A DNA stretch of 64,000 bases from Kangsaoukella pontilimi. GTDB taxonomy: Bacteria > Pseudomonadota > Alphaproteobacteria > Rhodobacterales > Rhodobacteraceae. The notes under the pieces were generated by a model, which ran no database searches, was not told where the DNA came from, and saw only the letters and a list, made by a program, of their open reading frames with translations. Below, in pieces: positions 1 through 8,532 of the stretch. A program made the translations under genes and the position numbers. Positions within the stretch are counted from its first letter, which is position 1. Every line of letters begins with the position of its first letter. The stretch lies in the NCBI RefSeq assembly GCF_009830125.1, contig NZ_WUPT01000004.1, positions 62,001-126,000 of the forward strand. The letters are read 5' to 3'.

Positions 1-650
1 TTGTCCGGATCAACGGCGACCAGATCGACCTGACCGGGCGCCGCTCGGACGCACAGTCGCGGCGCGCGCGGGGTATCGCCCACGTGCCGGAAGACCGGCA
101 GCGCGAAGGGCTGATCATGGATTTCCACGCGTGGGAAAACGTCGCGTTCGGCTATCACAACGCGCCTGAATATCAGAAGTCCAAATGGCTGATGGATAAC
201 CGCGCGATCAAGGAAGACACGAAAGGCAAGATGGAGCGCTTCGACGTCCGCCCGCCGATCCCGTCGCTGGCAGCGAAGAACTTCTCCGGCGGCAACCAGC
301 AGAAAATCGTTCTGGCCCGCGAAATCGAGCGCAACCCCGAGCTATTGCTTGTGGGTCAGCCGACGCGTGGCGTCGATATCGGCGCAATCGAGTTCATTCA
401 CCAGCAAATCGTCGCGCTTCGCGATCAGGGCAAGGCGATCCTTCTGGTCTCGGTCGAACTGGACGAGATCATGTCCCTTTCCGACCGCATCGCCGTGATG
501 TTCGACGGCAAGATCATGGGCGAGCGGATGCCGAACCAGACTGACGAAAAAGAGCTGGGCATGCTGATGGCCGGAATCGACCCTGCCGCCGGACCCGTCT
601 CGGCCAAGAAAATCGCCGAAAACCTGAACGCTGCCGCGGGAGGTCATTGA
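1..650 (+). CDS. ABC transporter ATP-binding protein, C-terminal part (nucleoside/purine type)
   Basis: The reading frame is open from base 3, so the gene starts upstream of the window and only the second half of the tandem ATPase is seen. Visible are the PEDRQREG segment, the ABC signature FSGGNQQK and a Walker B region written LLLVGQPTRGVD, followed by VSVELDEIMSLSDRI. This arrangement (degenerate Walker B next to TRGVD) is typical of the second nucleotide-binding domain of the ribose/BmpA-type importers. It lies 3 bp before a permease gene and with the permease at 2443 forms one transport system, probably for nucleosides or purines. The substrate is inferred from family only. Confidence 0.9.
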   Translation, partial: VRINGDQIDLTGRRSDAQSRRARGIAHVPEDRQREGLIMDFHAWENVAFGYHNAPEYQKSKWLMDNRAIKEDTKGKMERFDVRPPIPSLAAKNFSGGNQQKIVLAREIERNPELLLVGQPTRGVDIGAIEFIHQQIVALRDQGKAILLVSVELDEIMSLSDRIAVMFDGKIMGERMPNQTDEKELGMLMAGIDPAAGPVSAKKIAENLNAAAGGH

Positions 651-653
651 TCC

Positions 654-1802
654 ATGGATGTGATGCCGAAATGGGCTGACGCCCTGCTCATCCCGCTGAT
701 CTCGATCCTCATCGCCTTTGTCCTGTCGGCCGGCGTGATCGTGGCCATCGGCGAAGACCCGATGGTGGCGCTCAATACGATGGTGCAGGGCGCACTCGGA
801 TCGTCCTATGGCTGGGGCTATACCCTTTATTACACGACGAATTTCATCTTCACGGGACTTGCTGTGGCGGTGGCGTTCCATGCCCGGATGTTCAACATCG
901 GCGGCGAGGGTCAGGCGATCCTCGGCGGGCTCGGCGTGGCGCTTGTCTGTCTCTACGTTCCGTGGCCTCACTGGATCCTGGCCCTGCCCTTCGCGATCAT
1001 CGGCGGCGCACTCTTCGGGGCGGCATGGGCGGCGGTGCCGGCCTATCTGCAGGCGAAACGGGGCAGCCATATCGTCATCACGACGATCATGTTCAACTTC
1101 ATCGCCGCGGCGCTCCTGACCTATGTGCTGGTCGAGCTTCTGCGCCCGGCAGGCGCCATGGACCCGGCTTCGGCAGGCTTCCCCGAAGGCACGCATCTGC
1201 CGACCTTCCAGGACATGGCGGGGCTTTTCGGCATCACCGCATTCCGGGGTGCGCCGGCCAACGTGACCTTCCTTGTCGCGCTTCTGGCCTGCGTTCTGGT
1301 CTGGCTCCTGATCTGGCGGACGCGTCTCGGCTACGAGATCCGCGCCTATGGTCATAGCGAGCCCGCAGCCGTCTATGCCGGTATCTCGCCGGTCAAGATC
1401 ATCATGGTGGCGATGCTGATCTCGGGCGCGCTGGCAGGCATGATGGCGATCAATAACGTCATGGGCGAGGCCGAGCGCCTTGTTCTGAACTCGGTTGAGG
1501 GCGCGGGCTTCATCGGAATCGCCGTGGCGCTCATGGGCCGTTCGCATCCGCTGGGTGTTCTCCTCGCCGCGCTCCTCTTCGGGTTTCTGTATCAGGGCGG
1601 CGCGGAGCTGAGTCTCTGGACCAACATCCCCCGCGAACTGATCGTGGTGATCCAGGCGCTGGTGATCCTTTTCACGGGCGCGCTCGACAACATGGTGCGG
1701 ATGCCGCTGGAAAGGTTCTTCCTGATGTTCAGGAAAAAGCGCCCGGCCGAGCCCGCGACGGCGCCGAAGCCCGACCGCAAGTCGACGACGGCGGCGGAGT
1801 GA
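654..1802 (+). CDS. ABC transporter permease (BPD_transp_2, nucleoside type)
   Basis: Inner-membrane permease of 382 residues with about eight to ten hydrophobic segments, matching the NupB/YufP-like branch of the branched-chain/ribose permease superfamily. The characteristic FNIGGEGQAILGG motif is present near residue 85, and GRSHPLGVLLAALLFGFL near the C-terminus. The ATG is 3 bp after the ATPase stop, which indicates translational coupling. The last 25 residues are charged and proline-rich (KKRPAEPATAPKPD), a cytoplasmic tail not seen in the second permease. Partner permease is at 2443. Confidence 0.9.
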   Translation: MDVMPKWADALLIPLISILIAFVLSAGVIVAIGEDPMVALNTMVQGALGSSYGWGYTLYYTTNFIFTGLAVAVAFHARMFNIGGEGQAILGGLGVALVCLYVPWPHWILALPFAIIGGALFGAAWAAVPAYLQAKRGSHIVITTIMFNFIAAALLTYVLVELLRPAGAMDPASAGFPEGTHLPTFQDMAGLFGITAFRGAPANVTFLVALLACVLVWLLIWRTRLGYEIRAYGHSEPAAVYAGISPVKIIMVAMLISGALAGMMAINNVMGEAERLVLNSVEGAGFIGIAVALMGRSHPLGVLLAALLFGFLYQGGAELSLWTNIPRELIVVIQALVILFTGALDNMVRMPLERFFLMFRKKRPAEPATAPKPDRKSTTAAE

Positions 1803-1806
1803 TCCG

Positions 1807-2439
1807 ATGGACATGACGCCCTTCCTTCCCGCTTTCATCGCTGCCTACGCCATCCTTCTAGTGGGCGCGTCTTCGCCCGGCCCGGCGGTCGCGATGCTTC
1901 TGGGCATCTCGCTTGAACAGGGTCGAAGCGCCGCGATCATCGCATCAACGGGCATCGCCATCGGCAGCGCGACGCTGAACGTGCTCACGTTGATTGGCGT
2001 CGGACTGATCCTGAGCCAGATCGCCTGGGCGATGATGGTGCTGAAGCTGATCGGTGCGGGATACCTTCTCTACCTTGCCTATGGTGCCGCGAAAAAGGCC
2101 ATCAATCCGCCCGCCGTAAAGGTGGCCGAGGTGACACCCGAAAGCTGGCCGCGCCTTTTCCTCAAAGGCTACCTGCTGCAGGTCACCAATCCAAAGGCCA
2201 TCGTCTTCTGGCTGGCCATCGCTGCGATCGGCGCGACGGCTGGTGGCGGACTGCCTGTTATCGCGCTCTTCGTCGCGGGGGGCTTCGTCATTTCCTTCAC
2301 CTGCCACGCCGCGTGGAGCTTCTTCCTTTCCGCTGGCCATTTCCGTCGCCTCTATGCCCGCGCCCGGCGCGGGATCGAGGCGACGCTCGGCCTGTTCTTC
2401 ACCTTCGCTGCCTTCAAGCTCGCCACGTCGAGGACCTGA
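1807..2439 (+). CDS. LysE/RhtB family translocator
   Basis: Membrane exporter of 210 residues with the LysE-family N-terminal signature GASSPGPAVAMLLGISLEQG and the later NPKAIVFWLAI segment; about six membrane helices. The family exports amino acids or their derivatives. It sits 4 bp after one permease gene and 3 bp before the next, so it is co-transcribed inside an importer operon although it is not a known part of such importers. Whether it is functionally linked (for example export of a by-product) or a neutral insertion cannot be told from sequence. Confidence 0.88.
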   Translation: MDMTPFLPAFIAAYAILLVGASSPGPAVAMLLGISLEQGRSAAIIASTGIAIGSATLNVLTLIGVGLILSQIAWAMMVLKLIGAGYLLYLAYGAAKKAINPPAVKVAEVTPESWPRLFLKGYLLQVTNPKAIVFWLAIAAIGATAGGGLPVIALFVAGGFVISFTCHAAWSFFLSAGHFRRLYARARRGIEATLGLFFTFAAFKLATSRT

Positions 2440-2442
2440 CCC

Positions 2443-3420
2443 ATGGATCTTGTCACGCTTCTTCAGATTCTCGACAGCTCGGTGCGGTTGGCCACGCCGC
2501 TTCTCTTCGCCTGTCTCGCGGGCCTCTTTTCCGAACGGGCGGGCATCTTCGACATCGGTCTCGAGGGCAAGATGCTGGCCGCCGCATTCTTCTCTGCGGC
2601 CGTCGCCGCGCTGACGGCAAATGTCTGGATCGGAGCGCTGGCAGGCATCGGCGCGTCGCTGGTTCTGTCGGCCATCCATGGGCTGGCCTCGATAACCTTC
2701 CGGGGCAATCAGCTGATCTCTGGCGTAGCCATCAACTTTCTTGCCGCCGGTCTGACGGTTCTGATCGCGCAGGACTGGTTCAGCCAGGGCGGACGCACGC
2801 CGTCCCTGTCCGAATTCGGACCGAACGCGCGTTTCACCGAAATCACCCTGCCCTTCGCGGACGCGGCGCGCGACAGTGGGCCGGTGGGGCTGATCTATTC
2901 CGAACTGATCTCGGGTCACTCGATCCTTGTCTATGTGGGCCTGCTGACGGTGCCGCTCACGTGGTTCATCCTCTTCCGCACCCGGTTCGGGCTCAGGCTC
3001 CGCGCCGTGGGCGAGAACCCGGCGGCGGTCGACACCGCCGGTGTGTCGGTTGTCGGCCTGCGCTATGCCGCCGTTGCCATCTGCGGCATTCTTTGCGGGC
3101 TTGCGGGCGCCTATCTGGCGACCGGGCTTCAGGCTGGCTTCGTCAAGGACATGTCTTCCGGGCGGGGCTATATCGCGCTGGCGGCGCTCATCTTTGCCAA
3201 GTGGCGGCCGTGGTATGCGCTTTATGCCTGCCTGCTCTTCGGGTTCCTTCAGGCGCTGTCGCTCCGTCAGGACGCGGTCGAGCGGCTGACCCAGATCGAC
3301 GTCCCCGGACAGCTTCTGGATGCGCTGCCCTATATCCTGACCGTGGTGATCCTGGCCGGCTTTGTCGGCAAGGCCATCCCGCCACGCGCGGGCGGTGAGC
3401 CCTACGTCAAGGAACGGTGA
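2443..3420 (+). CDS. ABC transporter permease, second subunit (nucleoside type)
   Basis: Permease of 325 residues resembling NupC/YufQ of the BmpA-dependent nucleoside importers. Contains FDIGLEGKMLAAAFFSA (position about 35), the NQLISGVAINF segment and the GYIALAALIFAKWRP motif typical of the shorter permease of the pair. It completes the ATPase-permease-permease set started at the left edge; the substrate-binding lipoprotein is expected upstream outside the window. Stop codon is followed by 24 bp and then a convergent gene. Confidence 0.9.
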   Translation: MDLVTLLQILDSSVRLATPLLFACLAGLFSERAGIFDIGLEGKMLAAAFFSAAVAALTANVWIGALAGIGASLVLSAIHGLASITFRGNQLISGVAINFLAAGLTVLIAQDWFSQGGRTPSLSEFGPNARFTEITLPFADAARDSGPVGLIYSELISGHSILVYVGLLTVPLTWFILFRTRFGLRLRAVGENPAAVDTAGVSVVGLRYAAVAICGILCGLAGAYLATGLQAGFVKDMSSGRGYIALAALIFAKWRPWYALYACLLFGFLQALSLRQDAVERLTQIDVPGQLLDALPYILTVVILAGFVGKAIPPRAGGEPYVKER

Positions 3421-3444
3421 GAGAAGAGCTTGAGCTGGATCCGC

Positions 3445-4233
3445 TTAGTCGGACAGGTTCGCGAAAAGCCCATCCGACATCGCGTCGAAAGCGGCGGCTT
3501 CCCGGGCCCAATGCTCGAGATGTCCGCGTTCTTTCAACCTGTCGGCCGCATCTTTTCCGACCATCAGGCCGACGCTTTCTTCGTCACTCAAATGTTGAAG
3601 AATGGCGGGCACCATTTGCAATACTGCCCCCGGAGCCTGCCCGCCATATGCCGCGCAGATGCGCTTAAGCCGAATGCTGCCGTTCCGCATATCGCGCTCC
3701 GAAATCGGACGCAGGTCAGCGGACGAGAAGGAAAGCGGGACCATCCAATAGGCCAGATAGGCGAGATCGCGGCACCGCGGACCGGGTCCGCATAGGTCGA
3801 AATCGAGAACTGCAACCGGTACACCAGACCTGAAGACAAGGTTATATGGCGCGAAGTCGTTGTGACAGATCACTTCTCGCAACGAGGCATCCTGCTCATA
3901 AGACGCCCAGGACGGGGGATGGCTCGGGGCGAAATCCAGAGAAGCGTCGTGCAGCGCACGCAGCATTTCGGCGGCTTGGAGCAAAGCGAGATCCGTGTTC
4001 CAAAGGCTTTCAGGCAGTCCCGTATCACCTTCGATGAAGCTCAGAATTTCACGTCCGGCGCCGTCTATGCCTTTGAACCGAGGTGCGGCAATGCCCTTTT
4101 GCTCGAGATGGAGCAGGAACTCATGAATGGTCTTCCCGTGTGGCGTTACGCCGCGACGAACCGTATCGCCAATCCGAACGACACGGTTGGTGTTCCCACC
4201 TGCGAGAATTTCTTCCTTGCCGGATCTGACCAT
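3445..4233 (-). CDS. Phosphotransferase (APH-like kinase) family protein
   Basis: 262 residues with the aminoglycoside-phosphotransferase/choline-kinase fold markers: the Brenner catalytic loop HNDFAPYNLVF near residue 136 and the metal-binding DFDLCGPG near residue 155, followed by RDLAYLAYW. The N-terminal nucleotide-binding strand is GNTNRVVRIGDTVRR. Small-molecule kinase is the likely activity; the substrate is unknown. It is divergent from the TauE/SafE gene at 4463, the intervening 229 bp holding a LacI-type operator. Convergent with the ABC operon. Lower codon bias and GC than its neighbours suggest it may be an accessory gene. Confidence 0.8.
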   Translation of the reverse strand: MVRSGKEEILAGGNTNRVVRIGDTVRRGVTPHGKTIHEFLLHLEQKGIAAPRFKGIDGAGREILSFIEGDTGLPESLWNTDLALLQAAEMLRALHDASLDFAPSHPPSWASYEQDASLREVICHNDFAPYNLVFRSGVPVAVLDFDLCGPGPRCRDLAYLAYWMVPLSFSSADLRPISERDMRNGSIRLKRICAAYGGQAPGAVLQMVPAILQHLSDEESVGLMVGKDAADRLKERGHLEHWAREAAAFDAMSDGLFANLSD

Positions 4234-4365
4234 TTCTGGGTGATAGACACTCCGGGTTCATACCGAAAGATTGATTCGCTCTCCAGAACCCAGGCTAGGA
4301 TGTCAGGATCTCGACCGGGGCCCTCTCGCTCCGATGACATCGCGCCGACTGTCGAAACCACCTGG

Positions 4366-4387
4366 AAAATGTAATCGCTTACATTTT
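4366..4387. promoter_or_regulatory. LacI-family-type operator upstream of the TauE/SafE gene
   Basis: Inverted repeat AAAATGTAA-TCGC-TTACATTTT, 9-bp arms with a 4-bp centre. It differs by one base in its 18-bp core from the perfect palindrome at 63285-63302 in front of the TRAP/hpsN locus. It lies 75 bp upstream of the exporter start at 4463. The TGTAAnCGnTTACA form is typical of LacI-family sites. The binding protein is inferred to be the regulator at 63412. Confidence 0.6.
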
Positions 4388-4462
4388 TTTGCGGGTTTTC
4401 CCACGAAGGGACGCGGGGGAACCTTGCCAGAGATGGTGGCGCGGGTCTAAGGGAAAGGAGCA

Positions 4463-5380
4463 ATGCAAATATACCTCCCTATAGCCGAGGTCTCGGTCAA
4501 CGCGTTCCTGCTTCTCGGGCTGGGTGGCATGGTTGGCGTCCTGTCGGGCATGTTCGGTGTGGGCGGCGGATTTCTGATGACGCCGCTTCTGTTCTTTATC
4601 GGCATTCCGCCCGCCGTCGCGGTCGCGACCGAGGCGAACCAGATCGTGGCCTCGTCCTTTTCGGGCGTTCTGGCGCATCTCAAACGCAGGACGGTGGACC
4701 TGCGCATGGGCACAGTGCTGCTTATAGGCGGCCTTATCGGCTCGGCTGTGGGGGTCCAGATCTTCAACGCGCTCCGCGCCATCGGGCAGGTGGACCTGCT
4801 GGTCAAGCTCTCCTACGTCGTATTCCTGGGCATCATCGGCGGGCTTATGTTCGTCGAGAGCCTCAATGCGATCCGGAAGACCCGCTCGGGCAAGACCGTG
4901 ACGACGCGCAAGCGGCACAACTGGGTCCATAACCTGCCCTTCAAGATGAAGTTCCGCACTTCGGGGCTCTATATCTCGGTGATTCCGCCCCTGGTCGTGG
5001 GGGTGCTGGTCGGCATTCTGGCGGCGATCATGGGTGTGGGCGGCGGCTTCGTCATGGTGCCCGCCATGATCTATCTCCTGGGAATGCCCACGAAGGTCGT
5101 GGTGGGCACGTCGCTTTTCCAGATCATCTTCGTTACCGCCTTCACGACGCTTCTGCACGCCACGACGAACTATACCGTGGACATGGTGCTTGCTGTTCTC
5201 CTTCTGATCGGCGGCGTCATCGGTGCGCAGATCGGTGCGGTAATCGGTGCGCGGCTAAAGGCCGAGCAACTGCGCATTCTGCTGGCCATTCTGGTGCTCG
5301 CCGTGTGCGGCAAGCTGGCACTGGACCTTCTTCTCATGCCGGGCGAGCTTTACTCGCTTGGCGCAGCGGCGGGCCACTGA
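4463..5380 (+). CDS. Sulfite/sulfonate exporter, TauE/SafE family
   Basis: Membrane protein of 305 residues with duplicated TauE/SafE halves: GMFGVGGGFLMTPLLFF near residue 33 and GIVAAIMG-type GVGGGFVMVPAMIYL near residue 195. About eight transmembrane helices with a charged cytoplasmic loop (residues 140-165). Members of this family (TauZ, TauE, SafE) export sulfite or organosulfur anions. A good ribosome site (AAAGGAG) is 5 bp before the ATG. Its stop overlaps the start of the next gene. The LacI-type operator 75 bp upstream matches those of the sulfonate locus at 63 kb, which supports a role in sulfite export there. Confidence 0.85.
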   Translation: MQIYLPIAEVSVNAFLLLGLGGMVGVLSGMFGVGGGFLMTPLLFFIGIPPAVAVATEANQIVASSFSGVLAHLKRRTVDLRMGTVLLIGGLIGSAVGVQIFNALRAIGQVDLLVKLSYVVFLGIIGGLMFVESLNAIRKTRSGKTVTTRKRHNWVHNLPFKMKFRTSGLYISVIPPLVVGVLVGILAAIMGVGGGFVMVPAMIYLLGMPTKVVVGTSLFQIIFVTAFTTLLHATTNYTVDMVLAVLLLIGGVIGAQIGAVIGARLKAEQLRILLAILVLAVCGKLALDLLLMPGELYSLGAAAGH

Positions 5381-6135
5381 TGACTCGTCTGGCCGCCATC
5401 CTCTTCCTTGCGCTCGCACCGCTTGCGGCCATGGCGGAAGAGGTCGTGGCAGGCCTGAGTCAGTCCCGCATTTCGATCTCGACCAATTTCGATGGCTCGG
5501 AGATTTTGATTTTCGGCGCGGTAAAACGCGAATCCGAGATCGCCGCCGAGCCGCCGCTGGAGGTCATCATCACTGTCCAGGGGCCGTCGCGGCCGATCTC
5601 GGTCCGGCGCAAGGAAAAACGTCTTGGCATCTGGGTGAACACGGATTCGGTCGAGGTGGACGCTGCACCCAGCTTCTATGCCGTCGCGACTTCGGCACCG
5701 TGGGATGCTGTCATCACCGATGTCGAAGACCTGCGGCACAAGGTGTCGATCCGTCGCGCGATCCGCTCGGTCGGCGCCAGCATTACCGGGTCGGAGGATT
5801 TCACCGATGCGCTTATTCGGATCCGCGAGGGCGAGTCGTTGTACCAGACGAATATCGGCGCGGTCACGCTGGACGAGGATACACTTTTCAGCACGTCGAT
5901 CCGGCTTCCGGCGAACCTGACGGAGGGCGATTACTCGGCGCGCTTTTTCCTGACGCGGGGCGGCCGCGTTCTGGACGTGCATGACACGGTGATCGCGGTG
6001 CAGAAGGTCGGGCTGGAGCGGTTTCTCTATAACCTCGCCCATCAGCAACCGCTGATCTACGGGCTTTTGTCCCTGACCATCGCCATCGCCGCCGGCTGGG
6101 GCGCGAGCGCGGTGTTCCGGTATATCCGCAACTAG
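5380..6135 (+). CDS. TIGR02186-type predicted envelope protein
   Basis: 251 residues; the ATG shares its A with the TGA of the exporter gene, which fixes the start and implies coupling. An N-terminal signal peptide (residues 1-19, ending AAMA) is followed by an extracytoplasmic region starting EEVVAGLSQSRISISTNFDGSEILIFGAVKR, here read as two strands, and a single C-terminal transmembrane helix near residues 228-246. This protein is regularly found next to TauE/SafE exporters in Rhodobacterales; a periplasmic partner of the exporter is inferred. No catalytic motif seen. Confidence 0.8.
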   Translation: MTRLAAILFLALAPLAAMAEEVVAGLSQSRISISTNFDGSEILIFGAVKRESEIAAEPPLEVIITVQGPSRPISVRRKEKRLGIWVNTDSVEVDAAPSFYAVATSAPWDAVITDVEDLRHKVSIRRAIRSVGASITGSEDFTDALIRIREGESLYQTNIGAVTLDEDTLFSTSIRLPANLTEGDYSARFFLTRGGRVLDVHDTVIAVQKVGLERFLYNLAHQQPLIYGLLSLTIAIAAGWGASAVFRYIRN

Positions 6136-6145
6136 GCTGTTCTGA

Positions 6146-6218
6146 TCGGACGCTTCGCGTCCGACCGGGGCGAGGGGGCGCTGCCCCCTCGCGCTCCCCC
6201 GGGATATTTACGGGCCGA
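6146..6218. repeat. Composite intergenic hairpin repeat, copy 1
   Basis: Two adjacent perfect hairpins: TCGGACG/CGTCCGA (6146-6164) and GCGAGGGGGC/GCCCCCTCGC (6170-6192), then the tail GCTCCCCCGGGATATTT and CGGGCCGA. The same composite occurs inverted at 17668-17739, and the second hairpin plus tail at 41887. It lies between convergent genes and probably also acts as a bidirectional terminator. Confidence 0.8.
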
Positions 6219-6228
6219 TAATGAGTGC

Positions 6229-6960
6229 TCAGCCACGCCCGATATAGGGCATCTTGGTCGCCATGATCGTGGCGAACTGGACATTGGCGGAGAGCGGCAG
6301 TTCGGCCATTTGCAGGACCATGCGGGCGGCGTCCTTGACGTCCATGACAGGGTTCGGCTCCTTGCCCTCGGCCACGAGACGGGCGTTCAGGTCGCGTACC
6401 ATCTGGGTTTCGGCATTGCCGATGTCGATCTGGCTGCAGGCGATGTCATGGGCGCGACCGTCAAGGCTGATGGCCTTTGTCAGCCCGGTAATCGCATGTT
6501 TCGTGATCGTGTAATTGGCCGAGCGCTCGCGCGGGACATGGGCGGCGATGGAGCCGTTATTGATGATCCGCCCGCCCTTTGGGCTTTGGTCGCGCATCCG
6601 GATATAGGCGGCACGTGCGACGGCGAACATGGCGGTCAGGTTCACGTCGACGACGTCCGAGAAATCGCCGACCGTGACTTCGTCGATGGCGCCCGGCTTT
6701 CCGAAGATGCCGGCATTGTTGAAGATCGCGTCGACGCGGCCCGCCTGATCGGTGAAGGCATCGAACACGGCCTCGACGGCGCACCCATCCGTGACATCGG
6801 CAGGAAGCGCGATTGCGCTGTCGAAACGGGCGGCCAACGCCTCGAGAGGCTCGGCCCTGCGCGCCACGAGGCCGACAATCCAGCCAGCGTCGAGAAAAAC
6901 CTCTGCTGTGGCGTGGCCGATACCGGACGAGGCGCCGGTAATCAGGATCGTTTTCGTCAT
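6229..6960 (-). CDS. Short-chain dehydrogenase/reductase (SDR)
   Basis: 243 residues. The NAD(P)-binding TGASSGIG motif is at residues 8-15, NNAGIFG near 84, NNGSIAAH with the catalytic Ser near 137, and the YTITK catalytic Tyr-Lys pair near 151-155. A classical SDR of the NADP-preferring type by the ARR at residues 37-39. The chosen ATG overlaps the TGA of the upstream helicase gene (ATGA), so the two are translationally coupled, although longer upstream readings exist. Substrate unknown; nothing in the context defines it. Confidence 0.85.
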   Translation of the reverse strand: MTKTILITGASSGIGHATAEVFLDAGWIVGLVARRAEPLEALAARFDSAIALPADVTDGCAVEAVFDAFTDQAGRVDAIFNNAGIFGKPGAIDEVTVGDFSDVVDVNLTAMFAVARAAYIRMRDQSPKGGRIINNGSIAAHVPRERSANYTITKHAITGLTKAISLDGRAHDIACSQIDIGNAETQMVRDLNARLVAEGKEPNPVMDVKDAARMVLQMAELPLSANVQFATIMATKMPYIGRG

Positions 6961-8489
6961 TCTGTCGTATCCTCGGCTGTGAGTGTGAGGAGAGCGGCCG
7001 GCGCTTCGAGATCGCTCGTCGTCAGGGGCTCGGCCGGTTTGCCGAGCCGGTAACGCGTAACCCAGTGAAGGCGCGTTTCGGCCCGGGTGATGGCGACATA
7101 GGCGAGACGTTTCCAGAGCGGCAGGCCCGCTTCGGTGCGCCCCGCCCGGCTGGCGGCGTAGAGGTCGGGGGCGAAGACCTGGACCTCGGGCCATTGCGAC
7201 CCCTGCGCCTTGTGGATCGTGACCGCGGCACCGTGCAAGAAGGCCGCGCCCATGTTGGCGGCGAAGGGGATGAACGGCTCTTCCTCGTCGGGGAGTTCGA
7301 TCTTGACGATGGAGGCGGCGGACACCTGCGGGTCGGGCGCGCCAATCACGTGAAGCCGCGAGAAGCCCGGTTTCCGGCCTGCACCGAGATAGATCACCTG
7401 TGCGCCCTTGATCAGGCCGCGCGCCTCGAGATCGAGCCGCTTTTTCCGGTGCTTGAGCGGCAGTTCGATCCCGTCGCAGATGAGCGGCTCGCCCGGCAGG
7501 AGGCTGTCTTCAGGGGCATCGTAGGCGCGCCGGAAGGCGTGGATCAGGCGGATACGGGTGGCGTTCCGCCAGACCAGCACCGGCGAACGCGCCATCATGC
7601 CGGCTTCAACGCGGGAGGCGACAACCACGCGGTCGTCGGCGGTGGAGGCATCCTCGATCATGCGCTCGAAGCCCTCGAACGTGAGCGTCTCGTCGGCGAG
7701 CGCATGGGCGAGGTCCAGGATCGGATTGTCCAGATCCTGCCGGTGCACGCGGCTGAGGGTCAGCTTCCGAGGCGCGGGCAGGTCTTCGAACACCATCGAG
7801 CCCGACTGATTGACGGGGGCAAGCTGGGCCGGATCACCGAAGAGGACGAGTGTGGGGAAGATTTCCTTCAGATCCTCGAACTGGCGTTTGTCGAGCATCG
7901 ACGCCTCGTCCACGAAACCGATATCCAGCGGGTCTTCGCGGCGTTTCCAGCCGAGGATGAAGTCCGAGCCCTTCAGGCCCGCAGCCGCCAGAGCGCCGGG
8001 AACCGACTTGGCCTGTTGGTAGAAGGCGAAGGCGCGGTCAAGCGCGGCGTCGGTCAGCCCTTCGACCTCGGGCCGGTCCGCATTGCCCACCAGCCACTCT
8101 GCAATCCGCTCGTATTCCGGATCGTAGAGCGGCGTGTAGAGGATGCGGTGGATCGTGGCCGCGGGCACCCCCCGCGTCCGGAGCACGCTTGCGGCCTTGT
8201 TCGTGGGCGCAAGGATGGCCACCGTCCGCCGGTCCTTGCGGCGGCGGCCGTCATAGTCGCCCGAGATCGTATCAACGCCGGCGTCGGACAGCGCCTCGGC
8301 CAGCCGCGCCAGAAGCATGGTCTTGCCCGAACCGGCCTTGCCGATCACCGCCATCACACCCTGCTGCCCTTCGGTTCGGGGGGTCGTCATGCTTTCCTCG
8401 ATGTCGACCCCTGCCGAGCGAAAGGCCTCGGCCAGACGGTCGAAGGCCTCGGCCTGATCTTCGGAAAAGGAGGTGACGGGGACGTTCAT
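6957..8489 (-). CDS. RecD-like ATP-dependent DNA helicase (exonuclease V alpha-type)
   Basis: 510 residues from the ATG at 8489, which begins MNVPVTSFSEDQAEAF, the normal Q-motif region of small RecD2-like helicases; 55 further upstream codons are low-complexity and unlikely to be translated. Walker A GKAGSGKT is at residues 50-57, the DEAS box (motif II) near residue 158, GDPAQLAPV (motif III) near 186, and the C-terminal GAAVTIHKAQGSQWPEV and YVAITRAE motifs of superfamily 1B. DNA repair or processing is the likely role. Overlaps the SDR gene by 4 bp. Confidence 0.85.
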   Translation of the reverse strand: MNVPVTSFSEDQAEAFDRLAEAFRSAGVDIEESMTTPRTEGQQGVMAVIGKAGSGKTMLLARLAEALSDAGVDTISGDYDGRRRKDRRTVAILAPTNKAASVLRTRGVPAATIHRILYTPLYDPEYERIAEWLVGNADRPEVEGLTDAALDRAFAFYQQAKSVPGALAAAGLKGSDFILGWKRREDPLDIGFVDEASMLDKRQFEDLKEIFPTLVLFGDPAQLAPVNQSGSMVFEDLPAPRKLTLSRVHRQDLDNPILDLAHALADETLTFEGFERMIEDASTADDRVVVASRVEAGMMARSPVLVWRNATRIRLIHAFRRAYDAPEDSLLPGEPLICDGIELPLKHRKKRLDLEARGLIKGAQVIYLGAGRKPGFSRLHVIGAPDPQVSAASIVKIELPDEEEPFIPFAANMGAAFLHGAAVTIHKAQGSQWPEVQVFAPDLYAASRAGRTEAGLPLWKRLAYVAITRAETRLHWVTRYRLGKPAEPLTTSDLEAPAALLTLTAEDTTE

Positions 8490-8532
8490 AGGGGCGGACC
8501 CTAAAGGCCCGCCCATGCCTGCGCCAGCCCGA

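Noticed and set aside
3417-4374. Plus-strand frames opposite the phosphotransferase gene
   Set aside because: They lack any family motif and start codon context, whereas the minus strand encodes a complete APH-like protein with its catalytic loop.
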